Shown in pieces: positions 6,598-14,118 of a stretch of 14,771 bases of DNA (positions are counted from its first letter, which is position 1; every line of letters starts with the position of its first letter). The notes beneath the pieces are model-generated. The model did no database searches. It saw only the letters and a program-made list of their open reading frames with translations, and was not told the origin of the DNA. Made by a program: the position numbers and the translations under genes. This DNA comes from an uncultured Halieaceae bacterium (GTDB lineage: Bacteria; Pseudomonadota; Gammaproteobacteria; Pseudomonadales; Halieaceae). The DNA lies in the NCBI GenBank assembly GCA_913063005.1, contig CAJXZI010000027.1:1-14771 (forward strand), in the 5' to 3' direction.

Positions 6598-7228
6598 TGT
6601 CGCGACAGGTGTGTTGACCGAAGGACTCTCTTTGCTTGGCGTCGAGTCGGGTCGCGAAGAGCCTCTTCGCGAGTACTTGGCGTTACTCAGAAAGTGGAAT
6701 AAACCGTTCAATCTGACCGCCGTAAGATCAGAGCAAGATATGGTGGTAAAGCACCTACTGGATAGTCTCGCTGTCGCGCCTTACCTTTCCGAAGTTAAAC
6801 ATATTTGTGATGTTGGTACGGGTGCTGGTTTGCCGGGAATACCGCTTGCAATTTATTTTCCAGACACGCAGTTTGTGCTGTTAGACAGTAACGGCAAAAA
6901 AACGCGTTTTCTGGAGCAAGTGAGGAGTCGCTTAAGTCTTAGCAATGTTGAGATTGTTCAAGACCGTGTAGAGAACTTCCAGCCACACGATCTTTTTGAT
7001 GGGGTGATATCACGTGCCTTTGCGGAGTTGAACCGCATGTGTCGAGTAACACATCATCTATTGGCCGAGGATGGTCGTTGGTTTGCGATGAAATCGCAAA
7101 CAGCTGAGAGTGAAATAGCGGTATTGGATTCCAAGTTCACTGTGCAACAGCGGGTCAATTTAAATGTGCCGTTTCTAAGTGATGCAAGGATGCTTGCGAT
7201 CGTCAAACAGGCCGAGAGCGCAGAATGA
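6590..7228 (+). CDS. rsmG: 16S rRNA (guanine-527-N7) methyltransferase RsmG (GidB)
   Basis: RsmG uses S-adenosylmethionine to form m7G527 in 16S rRNA; loss of this mark gives low-level streptomycin resistance in studied bacteria. The 212-residue product is the normal length. Visible family features are LRKWNKPFNLTAVR (33-46), KHLLDSLAVAPYL, the SAM-binding motif DVGTGAGLPGIPLA (74-87) and FDGVISRAFAELNRM. The ATG lies inside the mnmG end (8-nt overlap) without a clear ribosome-binding sequence, so translation is probably coupled. Its TGA overlaps the parA ATG by 4 nt. This gidA-gidB-parA-parB order is standard for the class. Confidence 0.96.
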   Translation: MASVATGVLTEGLSLLGVESGREEPLREYLALLRKWNKPFNLTAVRSEQDMVVKHLLDSLAVAPYLSEVKHICDVGTGAGLPGIPLAIYFPDTQFVLLDSNGKKTRFLEQVRSRLSLSNVEIVQDRVENFQPHDLFDGVISRAFAELNRMCRVTHHLLAEDGRWFAMKSQTAESEIAVLDSKFTVQQRVNLNVPFLSDARMLAIVKQAESAE

Positions 7229-7983
7229 AAATAATAGCGATAGCGAATCAAAAAGGTGGTGTGGGGAAAACCACTACCAGCGTTAACTTAGCTGCATCAC
7301 TTGCACAGATGGGCAAGCGCGTGTTGTTGGTCGATATGGACCCTCAGGGAAACGCGACCATGTCCTCGGGGATCGAAAAAAATAACGTAGAATTTTCAAT
7401 TCTTGATTTATTACTTGAGGAGGGGGACCTTGAAAGCTGCGCTGTGCCCTCGCCAACGGGTGGCTTTGACGTCATTCCCGCCAACGGTGACTTAACGGCT
7501 GCAGAAGTAGAGTTAATCGATGTTGATGGAAAGGAGAAGCGGTTAAAACACGGTCTATCAGATGGACAACATCGCTACGATTTTGTGCTCATTGACTGCC
7601 CTCCGTCTCTCAATATGTTGACGGTTAATGCCATGGTAGCGTGCGACTCTATTCTGATAACGATGCAGTGCGAATATTTCGCATTAGAGGGTTTGTCAGC
7701 GCTTCTCAATACCATTCGGAGAATCAATGAGACCGTGAATCCTGACCTCGAAATCGAGGGTATTTTGCGAACTATGTATGATCCAAGAAACTCTCTAACA
7801 ACCGAAGTCTCAGAGCAACTTTTTGGTCATTTTGGTAATTTGGTATACCGGACAGTCATTCCTCGCAATGTGCGCTTGGCCGAGGCTCCGAGCCATGGCG
7901 AACCCGGTATCATTTACGATCGATATTCGCGCGGTGCTAGGGCCTACATGGCGTTAGCCGAGGAATTTTCGCGCCGACAATAA
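7225..7983 (+). CDS. parA: Chromosome-partitioning ATPase ParA (Soj)
   Basis: This ParA/MinD-superfamily ATPase moves origin regions apart by binding DNA nonspecifically in its ATP dimer form and being stimulated by ParB. The 252-residue product lacks the N-terminal HTH extension of P1-type plasmid ParAs, fitting a chromosomal Soj. The deviant Walker A is KGGVGKTT (10-17) with its signature lysine, the A' motif is DMDPQGN (37-43), and Walker B is VLIDCPPSL (121-129). The conserved block MYDPRNSLTTEV and the terminal VIPRNVRLAEAPSHG are also present. The ATG overlaps the rsmG stop, implying coupling. parB follows 20 nt downstream. Confidence 0.96.
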   Translation: MKIIAIANQKGGVGKTTTSVNLAASLAQMGKRVLLVDMDPQGNATMSSGIEKNNVEFSILDLLLEEGDLESCAVPSPTGGFDVIPANGDLTAAEVELIDVDGKEKRLKHGLSDGQHRYDFVLIDCPPSLNMLTVNAMVACDSILITMQCEYFALEGLSALLNTIRRINETVNPDLEIEGILRTMYDPRNSLTTEVSEQLFGHFGNLVYRTVIPRNVRLAEAPSHGEPGIIYDRYSRGARAYMALAEEFSRRQ

Positions 7984-8003
7984 GGCGCTGTTAAGGTATT
8001 CGT

Positions 8004-8885
8004 ATGACAACGAAGAAAAGAAAATTAAACCGCGGGCTCGATGCCTTGTTAGGCACAGAACTGACCAAGCAAAAGCTTGATAACGATGGAACTGCGTCAA
8101 CGGCTACCCAAACAGATGGTGAGTTGAGACAAATTCGCCTAGAAAAATTACAGCGGGGTAAATACCAGCCACGCATTGAGTTCGATGAAGAAGCGCTAAA
8201 TGAGTTAGCTGAAAGTATCAAAGCGCAAGGTGTTATGCAGCCCATTGTTGTTCGAACTCTATCGGGCGATCGTTTTGAAATCGTCGCGGGTGAACGTCGT
8301 TGGCGAGCAAGTCAAATAGCAGGACTAGAGAGTATCCCGGCGTTAGTGAGAGACATCAGCGATGAAACCGCTATTGCTATGGCGCTTATTGAAAATATTC
8401 AGCGCGAAAACCTAAACCCCATGGAAGAAGCTCGAGCCCTTAAGCGACTTCAGAGCGAGTTCGATCTTAGTCAACAGGAGGTGGCAAACGCCGTTGGTAA
8501 ATCTCGATCGGTTATTGCAAACCTTCTTAGGTTATTGTCATTAGAGTCGGGTGCGGCCGATTTGTTGGAATCGCGACAAATAGACGCAGGTCATGCAAAG
8601 GTCCTACTTGCGCTCGAAGGTAGTCAACAAATTATGGCGGCGCGAAAAGTGGCCGATGCAAAGCTATCTGTGCGGCAAACCGAAGCGCTTGTAAAAGCTC
8701 TGTTAAACCCGAGTGTTTCTGAGTATGCGGCCAAATCTGACCCCGATATTGATCGGCTTGAACGCAAGCTATCAGAGCAATTTGGCACAAAAGTGAGTAT
8801 TGAAAATAAAAATGGACGTGGACGGCTCATCATTCAATACAGCAACTTGGACGTTTTAGACGGAATTCTTGGCCGTATCCAATAA
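8004..8885 (+). CDS. parB: Chromosome-partitioning protein ParB (Spo0J)
   Basis: ParB is a CTP-dependent DNA clamp that loads at parS sites near the origin and stimulates ParA. The 293-residue product begins with the ParA-contacting basic segment KLNRGLDALLG (7-17). The CTPase domain contains KYQPR (53-57), the C-motif GERRWRA (97-103) and IENIQRENLNPMEEA (129-143). A helix-turn-helix region at about 154-175 includes LSQQEVANAVGKSRSVIANLLRL. The C-terminal dimerisation domain ends YSNLDVLDGILGRIQ. AAGG at 7993-7996 precedes the ATG by 7 nt. I found no parS-like 16-mer in this window, so its loading sites must lie elsewhere. Confidence 0.96.
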   Translation: MTTKKRKLNRGLDALLGTELTKQKLDNDGTASTATQTDGELRQIRLEKLQRGKYQPRIEFDEEALNELAESIKAQGVMQPIVVRTLSGDRFEIVAGERRWRASQIAGLESIPALVRDISDETAIAMALIENIQRENLNPMEEARALKRLQSEFDLSQQEVANAVGKSRSVIANLLRLLSLESGAADLLESRQIDAGHAKVLLALEGSQQIMAARKVADAKLSVRQTEALVKALLNPSVSEYAAKSDPDIDRLERKLSEQFGTKVSIENKNGRGRLIIQYSNLDVLDGILGRIQ

Positions 8886-8903
8886 AATTGGCATTTTACT
8901 TTG

Positions 8904-8932
8904 TTGATGCCCTTTCTCAATTCGAATAGACT
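8904..8932 (+). promoter_or_regulatory. Candidate promoter of the atp operon
   Basis: In the 88-nt parB-atpI gap, TTGATG (8904-8909, 4 of 6 bases) and TAGACT (8927-8932, 4 of 6) are spaced by 17 bp. A transcript start near 8939 would leave a leader of about 35 nt before atpI. The -35 overlaps the right arm of a weak inverted repeat (GGCAT 8890-8894, ATGCC 8907-8911). No convincing parB terminator is seen, so readthrough from the mnmG-parB unit may also supply the atp genes. Confidence 0.4.
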
Positions 8933-8973
8933 TGCGCGCGCTTGAGAACCCTTAACTCTGGGAGTGCCTGGCG

Positions 8974-9342
8974 GTGGAGTACACGCGGAAAAAGCTGGCT
9001 CATCACCTGATACGTGCGCTGTCCCAAACGAGCGTAGTGATTGTGGTTCTCGCAATCAGTACATGGGTGTTATGGAGCCTCAATGCTGCGATCGCACTTT
9101 GTGCGGGAGCGGCTATTATTGCGGGCCCTCAAATTTGGCTAGCCATGAGTATGTTTAGCCGTTTCGGTGCGCAAGCGCCGACGCTACTGGGAATAGCGAA
9201 ATTTAGTCTCAGTGCATTGTTGTTTGGGGTTTGGTTCGCCAGAGCCCAAGACCCGCAGCCCGGGCCTTTGTTTTTGGGTGCGATTGTAGTGTTAGTGTGC
9301 AGTCCGGTTTTCTATTACCTGGCTGCAAAAGATGAGAATTGA
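8974..9342 (+). CDS. atpI: ATP synthase protein I
   Basis: AtpI is a small inner-membrane protein that is not part of the final ATP synthase but helps assemble the c-ring in some bacteria. The 122-residue product has a basic N-terminus (EYTRKKLAHH) and about four hydrophobic segments at roughly 20-34, 37-56, 71-89 and 98-116, the usual AtpI topology. The family is poorly conserved in sequence, so the call rests mainly on topology, size and position as first gene of the atp operon. The start is GTG at 8974, with GGGAG at 8960-8964 nine nt before it. Confidence 0.88.
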   Translation: MEYTRKKLAHHLIRALSQTSVVIVVLAISTWVLWSLNAAIALCAGAAIIAGPQIWLAMSMFSRFGAQAPTLLGIAKFSLSALLFGVWFARAQDPQPGPLFLGAIVVLVCSPVFYYLAAKDEN

Positions 9343-9355
9343 TTTGAAATTTAAG

Positions 9356-9378
9356 AAACACGTACACAAAGCGTGTTT
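9356..9378 (+). other. Intercistronic hairpin, atpI-atpB gap
   Basis: AAACACG (9356-9362) and CGTGTTT (9372-9378) form a perfect 7-bp stem with a 9-nt loop, followed by TT and then G. It resembles a weak intrinsic terminator or a processing and stability element. Full termination is unlikely because atpB begins 20 nt later within the same operon. Confidence 0.4.
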
Positions 9379-9397
9379 TTGAACGGGGCAGCGTTTC

Positions 9398-10282
9398 ATG
9401 GCAGCAGCTGGTCAAGAGCAGACAGTTTCAGACTATATCGTTCACCACCTCACAAACCTTACTTACGGTAAGTTGCCTGAGGGCTTTGAGCGTTACGATG
9501 GTCAAACTGTCGGTACAGGCGGTGAATGGACATTTGCACATGGCGCGGATGAGATTGCCGCTATGGGCTTCAACGCACTTCACGTTGATTCGCTCGCATG
9601 GTCGATCGGTTTGGGCATTATTTTTTGTGCACTTTTTCGTTGGGTAGCGGTCCGCGCTTCTTCCACGACGCCATCAGGACTGGTTAATTTCATCGAAATG
9701 ATCGTCGAGTTTATCGATAACCAGGTCAAAGACACATTCCACGGTAAGAACAAGTTAATCGCACCTTTGTCGCTTACCATTTTTGTTTGGGTCTTCCTTA
9801 TGAACTTGATGGACTTGATCCCCGTTGATTTGGTGCCTGAAGCGTTAATGCTTGCTGGCGTTGAATATCAGAAGATCGTTCCGTCGACAGATCCGAACAT
9901 CACCATGGGCATGGCCATTGGTGTTTTCATTTTGATGCTTTTCTACTCGATCAAAGTGAAGGGCTTCGGCTTTGTTCGTGAACTGACCATGAATCCATTT
10001 AATCACCCAGCGTTTATTCCAGTGAATCTCTTTATGGAGGTTGTTGGTTTACTCGCGAAACCCTTCTCGCTTGGCCTTCGATTGTTCGGCAACATGTACG
10101 CAGGCGAGATGATCTTTATTCTTATTGCAGCACTCTTTGGTGCTGGCATTGTGTGGATGTTACCCGCCGCTCTGCTTCAGTTGGGTTGGGCTATATTCCA
10201 CATTCTCGTGATTACGCTACAGGCGTTTATCTTCATGGTTCTTACCATCGTGTACCTCAGCATGGCGCACGAGGACCACTAA
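9398..10282 (+). CDS. atpB: F1Fo ATP synthase subunit a
   Basis: Subunit a is the stator membrane protein that provides the proton half-channels next to the c-ring. The product is 294 residues, somewhat longer than the 271 of E. coli, mostly through N-terminal and loop sequence. The essential arginine is R228 in SLGLRLFGNMYAGE (224-237), equivalent to E. coli Arg210. The last helix carries FHILVITLQAFIFMVLTIVYLSMA, nearly identical to E. coli. IPVDLVPE (141-148) lies in an earlier conserved loop. The start at 9398 has GGGG at 9385-9388 upstream. A small hairpin precedes the gene. Confidence 0.97.
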   Translation: MAAAGQEQTVSDYIVHHLTNLTYGKLPEGFERYDGQTVGTGGEWTFAHGADEIAAMGFNALHVDSLAWSIGLGIIFCALFRWVAVRASSTTPSGLVNFIEMIVEFIDNQVKDTFHGKNKLIAPLSLTIFVWVFLMNLMDLIPVDLVPEALMLAGVEYQKIVPSTDPNITMGMAIGVFILMLFYSIKVKGFGFVRELTMNPFNHPAFIPVNLFMEVVGLLAKPFSLGLRLFGNMYAGEMIFILIAALFGAGIVWMLPAALLQLGWAIFHILVITLQAFIFMVLTIVYLSMAHEDH

Positions 10283-10321
10283 TTTCTGACCTTCCATACT
10301 AAGACTCAATAGGAGACAACA

Positions 10322-10549
10322 ATGGAAATGATCTACATCGCAGCTGCGATTATGATGGGCTTGGGCGGCATGGGTGCTGCTATCGGCGTAGGTATTTTGG
10401 GCGGCAAGCTCATCGAAGGTTCAGCGCGTCAGCCTGAACTTGCTTCACGTCTACAAGGTACTTTCTTCCTAGGCGCGGGCCTGGTTGATGCGATCCCTAT
10501 TATTGGTGTTGGTATCGCTATGTACCTCATCTTTGTGGTTGCAGGCTAA
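10322..10549 (+). CDS. atpE: F1Fo ATP synthase subunit c
   Basis: This is the rotor-ring proteolipid, a 75-residue two-helix hairpin. Helix 1 has the glycine-rich GAAIGVGILGG packing motif, the polar loop is ARQPEL (35-40), and helix 2 carries the proton-binding carboxylate Asp56 in GLVDAIPIIGVG. The Asp-Ala-Ile context matches proton-type c subunits; the ligands of sodium-type rings (Gln in helix 1, Glu-Ser in helix 2) are absent. A strong AGGAGAC ribosome-binding sequence (10311-10317) precedes the ATG, as expected for the subunit needed in the highest copy number. A GC-rich hairpin follows before atpF. Confidence 0.97.
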   Translation: MEMIYIAAAIMMGLGGMGAAIGVGILGGKLIEGSARQPELASRLQGTFFLGAGLVDAIPIIGVGIAMYLIFVVAG

Positions 10550-10564
10550 AAAACCTTTTTTCCT

Positions 10565-10581
10565 CGCCGGCTTCGCCGGCG
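10565..10581 (+). other. GC-rich hairpin, atpE-atpF gap
   Basis: CGCCGGC (10565-10571), loop TTC, then GCCGGCG (10575-10581) is a perfect all-GC 7-bp stem. It is followed by GTGTGTGAAA rather than a T run, so it is not an intrinsic terminator. It lies 15 nt after the atpE stop and 25 nt before the atpF start. A 3'-end-protecting or processing hairpin that raises atpE mRNA stability is a reasonable inference. Confidence 0.55.
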
Positions 10582-10606
10582 TGTGTGAAACCCACAGGAG
10601 AAAACT

Positions 10607-11077
10607 GTGAACATTAATCTGACCATCATCGGACAGATGATTGCCTTCCTAGTGTTCGTCGCGTTTTGTATGCGTTACGTCTGGCCACCTATTTTGGCTG
10701 CTATGGAAGAGCGACAGCAAAAAATCGCTGACGGCCTTGCCGCTGCAGATCGCGCTAGTCACGATCTTGAGTTGGCACAGAAAGAAGCGGTAGATCGCTT
10801 GTCCGAAGCCAAGAAAGAAGCGGCCGCTATTGTTGATGCTGCTAACAAGCGTGCAGCAACGGTTGTTGACGACGCGAAAGCCGCTGCTGTTGCAGAGGCT
10901 GACCGCGTTAAAGAGCTCGCTTCAGCTGAAGTCGAGCGAGAGAAGGCTCAAGCAAAAGAGCAGCTTTTGTCGCAGGTGAGTACGCTTGCGATTGCTGGTG
11001 CAGAAAAAGTGCTGGGCGCTGAGATTGACGCTGATAAGCACGCTGCACTTTTAGAGCAGCTAGTTAAGGAGCAGTAA
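10607..11077 (+). CDS. atpF: F1Fo ATP synthase subunit b
   Basis: Subunit b forms the dimeric peripheral stalk linking subunit a to delta and alpha. The 156-residue product matches E. coli in length. One N-terminal membrane helix (about 6-25, with GQMIAFLVFVAFCMRYVWPP) is followed by a long Ala/Glu/Lys-rich coiled coil (about 30-150), including ERQQKIADGLAAADRA and the terminal LAIAGAEKVLGAEID. The start is GTG at 10607, preceded by ACAGGAG (10594-10600). Confidence 0.96.
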   Translation: MNINLTIIGQMIAFLVFVAFCMRYVWPPILAAMEERQQKIADGLAAADRASHDLELAQKEAVDRLSEAKKEAAAIVDAANKRAATVVDDAKAAAVAEADRVKELASAEVEREKAQAKEQLLSQVSTLAIAGAEKVLGAEIDADKHAALLEQLVKEQ

Positions 11078-11079
11078 AC

Positions 11080-11616
11080 GTGATCGAGCCAACAACATTG
11101 GCAAGACCTTACGCTCGAGCTGCTTTTCAGTACGCCGTCGATAACGGTGCCGTTGATTCATGGCACGGCGCCTTGGAGACCCTGGCGGCCGTTGTGGCTG
11201 ATTCAACAGTCGCTGAAGTCTTGGATGATCCTGCAAGTACTGCGACACAGCGTGCAGATACTGTGTCGGCAGTTTTGGGTGACGACATTCCCGCTGGTGT
11301 TGCTCAATTTGTGGCGGTGATGGCCGAAAATCACCGACTGATGTTAGCTGCGGAAGTGGCGGTACTTTTTGCGGAACTTAAATCCGCACTCGACGCTGCC
11401 GCTACCGTAACCGTCACGAGCGCATTTGATGTTCCAGGCGCAACGCTTGAGCAGTTGTCAGCAACTCTGACAACGAAGCTAGGAAAAACGGTCGATATGA
11501 CTGTAGAAACAGATCCCTCTCTCATTGGGGGAGCCATTATTAGAGCTGGCGATATGGTTATCGATGGCTCAGTTCGTGGGCGCTTGCATAAGCTAGCGAC
11601 CACGTTGAAATCTTGA
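11080..11616 (+). CDS. atpH: F1Fo ATP synthase subunit delta
   Basis: Subunit delta caps the F1 head and joins it to the b-subunit stalk. The 178-residue product has the family N-terminal block TLARPYARAAFQYA (6-19) and the C-terminal SLIGGAIIRAGDMVIDGSVRGRLHKLATTL. The start is GTG at 11080, two nt after the atpF stop, with AAGGAG at 11066-11071 located inside the atpF end. This indicates tight coupling. The length matches E. coli AtpH (177). Confidence 0.96.
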   Translation: MIEPTTLARPYARAAFQYAVDNGAVDSWHGALETLAAVVADSTVAEVLDDPASTATQRADTVSAVLGDDIPAGVAQFVAVMAENHRLMLAAEVAVLFAELKSALDAAATVTVTSAFDVPGATLEQLSATLTTKLGKTVDMTVETDPSLIGGAIIRAGDMVIDGSVRGRLHKLATTLKS

Positions 11617-11630
11617 CAGAGGAACCGGTC

Positions 11631-13175
11631 ATGCAACAACTGAACCCGTCAGAAATCAGTGACATCATCAAGCAGCGTATTTCGCAGCTGGATGTTGCGT
11701 CACAAGCGACAAACGAAGGCACTATCGTCTCGGTAACGGACGGTATCATCCGAATTCACGGCCTTACTGAAGTTCAGTACGGTGAGATGATTGAGTTCGA
11801 GGGCAATGTATTTGGTCTTGCACTCAACCTTGAACGCGACTCTGTGGGCGCGGTGGTTCTTGGTGACTACAAGCAGCTTGCTGAGGGTCAAACCTGCCGT
11901 TGTACAGGGCGAATTCTCGAAGTACCCGTTGGTCCTGAGCTTCAGGGCCGCGTTGTCGATGCGTTGGGTAACCCAATCGATGGCAAGGGTGCGATTGAAG
12001 CAACCATGACGGATGCGATCGAGAAAATTGCTCCCGGCGTTATCGCACGTCAGTCGGTTGATCAGCCAGTTCAGATTGGTTTGAAAGCCATTGACGCGAT
12101 GGTCCCAATCGGTCGGGGTCAGCGTGAGTTGATCATTGGTGACCGCCAGGTTGGCAAAACAGCGATTGCAGTTGATGCAATCATCAACCAGAAAGGCACA
12201 GGCATTAAGTGTATTTATGTCGCGGTTGGACAGAAGGCTTCTTCGGTTGCTTCGGTTGTGCGAAAGCTCGAAGAGCACGGTGCAATGGACCACACTATCG
12301 TTGTAGCAGCTAACGCTTCCGACCCTGCTGCCATGCAGTTCCTTGCACCATTTGCGGGCTGTACGATGGGCGAGTATTACCGTGATCGCGGTGAGGATGC
12401 GCTCATTATTTATGACGATTTGTCAAAGCAAGCGGTTGCTTATCGACAGATTTCACTACTTTTGCGTCGTCCACCCGGCCGTGAAGCTTACCCTGGTGAT
12501 GTTTTCTACTTGCACTCGCGTCTTCTTGAGCGTGCTGCTCGCGTAAACGCAGACTACGTAGAAGCGTTTACCAACGGCGAAGTCAAGGGACAAACAGGCT
12601 CATTGACAGCATTGCCTGTTATTGAAACGCAGGCTGGCGACGTTTCTGCGTTCGTACCGACAAACGTCATTTCGATTACTGACGGTCAGATCTTCCTTGA
12701 AGCAGATATGTTTAACGCGGGCATTCGCCCTGCGATGAACGCAGGTATTTCAGTATCTCGTGTAGGCGGTGCAGCGCAAACGAAGATCATCAAAAAGCTC
12801 TCTGGTGGTATTCGAACAGCATTGGCTCAGTACCGCGAGCTGGCGGCCTTCTCACAGTTTGCTTCTGATCTTGACGACGCAACCAAGGCGCAGCTTGAGC
12901 ACGGTGAGCGCGTGACAGAACTCATGAAGCAGAAGCAGTATGCACCGCAGTCTGTTGCTGAAATGGGTGTGCTTTTGTACGCGGCGAACGAAGGTTACCT
13001 GAAGGCAGTAGAAGTCGAGAAGGTTGCTGATTTTGAAGCTGCATTGTTGTCTTACATGCACGCCGAGCATGGTGCGCTGATGCAGGAAATTGCTAATGAC
13101 GGTAACTGGAATGACGACCGCGAAGCGGCGTTTAAATCTGGTTTAGATGCCTTCGTTTCAACTCAGACTTGGTAA
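11631..13175 (+). CDS. atpA: F1Fo ATP synthase subunit alpha
   Basis: Alpha is the noncatalytic nucleotide-binding subunit of the F1 hexamer. From the ATG at 11631 the product is 514 residues and begins MQQLNPSEISDIIKQRI, aligning with the E. coli N-terminus. The reading frame is open to a TTG at 11613, but AGAGG at 11618-11622 supports 11631. The P-loop GDRQVGKT (170-177) has Val where many relatives have Thr. The arginine that reaches the catalytic site is R377 in SVSRVGGAAQTK. Further blocks include RRPPGREAYPGDVFYLHSRL and LAQYRELAAFSQFASDLD. atpG follows after 6 nt. Confidence 0.98.
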   Translation: MQQLNPSEISDIIKQRISQLDVASQATNEGTIVSVTDGIIRIHGLTEVQYGEMIEFEGNVFGLALNLERDSVGAVVLGDYKQLAEGQTCRCTGRILEVPVGPELQGRVVDALGNPIDGKGAIEATMTDAIEKIAPGVIARQSVDQPVQIGLKAIDAMVPIGRGQRELIIGDRQVGKTAIAVDAIINQKGTGIKCIYVAVGQKASSVASVVRKLEEHGAMDHTIVVAANASDPAAMQFLAPFAGCTMGEYYRDRGEDALIIYDDLSKQAVAYRQISLLLRRPPGREAYPGDVFYLHSRLLERAARVNADYVEAFTNGEVKGQTGSLTALPVIETQAGDVSAFVPTNVISITDGQIFLEADMFNAGIRPAMNAGISVSRVGGAAQTKIIKKLSGGIRTALAQYRELAAFSQFASDLDDATKAQLEHGERVTELMKQKQYAPQSVAEMGVLLYAANEGYLKAVEVEKVADFEAALLSYMHAEHGALMQEIANDGNWNDDREAAFKSGLDAFVSTQTW

Positions 13176-13181
13176 GTAGCC

Positions 13182-14045
13182 ATGGCAGCTGGTAAGGAAA
13201 TTCGTACTAAGATCTCGAGTATTCAAAGTACTCAGAAGATCACGAGTGCGATGGAAATGGTCGCCGCAAGTAAAATGCGCCGCGCGCAGGACCGCATGGA
13301 AGTGGGCAAGCCTTACGCTCGCCGCATGCGTGCTGTCATCGGGCATATTGCGAACGCGTCAGCAGAGTATCGCCACGCTTACATGCAACAGCGTGATGTA
13401 AAACGCGTTGGCTATGTCGTTGTTTCCTCAGATCGGGGGCTTTGCGGTGGTTTGAACATCAATCTGTTCAAGCGTGCCTTGCAATCGATGAAAGAACACG
13501 CTGACGCAGGACACGATGTTGATTTGTGTTTGATCGGCGCAAAGGCTCAGGCTTTCTTTGGTTCTGTGGGTGGCAACGTCGTAGCCAGCGTTCGTGATAT
13601 TGGTGAGGAGCCTACGGTCGAGCAGTTGATCGGTGCCGTTAAGCACATGCTTGATGCTTACGTGAACGGCACGATCGATAAGCTTTACCTAGTGTCCAAC
13701 GATTTTGTTAACACCATGACGCAATCACCGACTGTTGATCAGTTACTGCCACTTGAAGCCAACGCACAAGAGCAGTATGCGCACCACTGGGATTACATTT
13801 ACGAGCCAGATGCTCGCGAGTTGCTCGATGGGCTTTTGGCTCGTTACATCGAAGCGCTGGTCTATCAGGCGGTTGTTGAGAATGGTGCGTGTGAGCAAGC
13901 GGCGCGAATGATCGCTATGAAAAATGCCACCGATAACGCTGGCGAGCTCATCGACGAACTTCAGTTGGTATACAACAAGGCGCGTCAGGCAGCGATTACG
14001 CAAGAGCTATCGGAAATTGTAGGCGGCGCCGCCGCTATTGGATAA
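13182..14045 (+). CDS. atpG: F1Fo ATP synthase subunit gamma
   Basis: Gamma is the central rotating shaft of F1. The 287-residue product is the same length as E. coli AtpG. Its N-terminal helix reads AAGKEIRTKISSIQSTQKITSAMEM and continues VAASKMRRAQDRM, the family signature. The Rossmann-like middle contains VVSSDRGLCGGLN. The C-terminal helix has the conserved MIAMKNATDNAGELI and ITQELSEIVGGAAA. The ribosome-binding sequence is weak (GGTAAG just after atpA), consistent with coupling to atpA across 6 nt. Confidence 0.97.
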   Translation: MAAGKEIRTKISSIQSTQKITSAMEMVAASKMRRAQDRMEVGKPYARRMRAVIGHIANASAEYRHAYMQQRDVKRVGYVVVSSDRGLCGGLNINLFKRALQSMKEHADAGHDVDLCLIGAKAQAFFGSVGGNVVASVRDIGEEPTVEQLIGAVKHMLDAYVNGTIDKLYLVSNDFVNTMTQSPTVDQLLPLEANAQEQYAHHWDYIYEPDARELLDGLLARYIEALVYQAVVENGACEQAARMIAMKNATDNAGELIDELQLVYNKARQAAITQELSEIVGGAAAIG

Positions 14046-14118
14046 GCGCGCGAGCGCAAACTTAGATTTACTGCGGCGCGATCGTTCAGCGCTGCAAAAT
14101 TGCACAGAGGACTCGAAA

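Noticed and set aside
7011..7016. CACGTG core inside rsmG as a possible parS half-match
   Set aside because: The flanks (ATAT on the left, CCTT on the right) do not match the TGTTT...AAACA arms of parS, and the site encodes conserved RsmG residues.
10548..10561. A6-CC-T6 after the atpE stop as an intrinsic terminator
   Set aside because: A 2-nt loop and pure A-U stem are not stable, and the atp operon continues with well-placed ribosome-binding sequences downstream.
11700..12293. Long antisense open frame of 197 codons opposite atpA
   Set aside because: It lies wholly inside the conserved atpA coding sequence, has no family resemblance and no promoter or ribosome-binding context. Open antisense frames are common opposite such genes.
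14022..14033. Perfect 12-bp palindrome GGCGGCGCCGCC
   Set aside because: It encodes the Gly-Gly-Ala-Ala-Ala tail typical of the AtpG C-terminus, so the symmetry is explained by codon choice for small residues.
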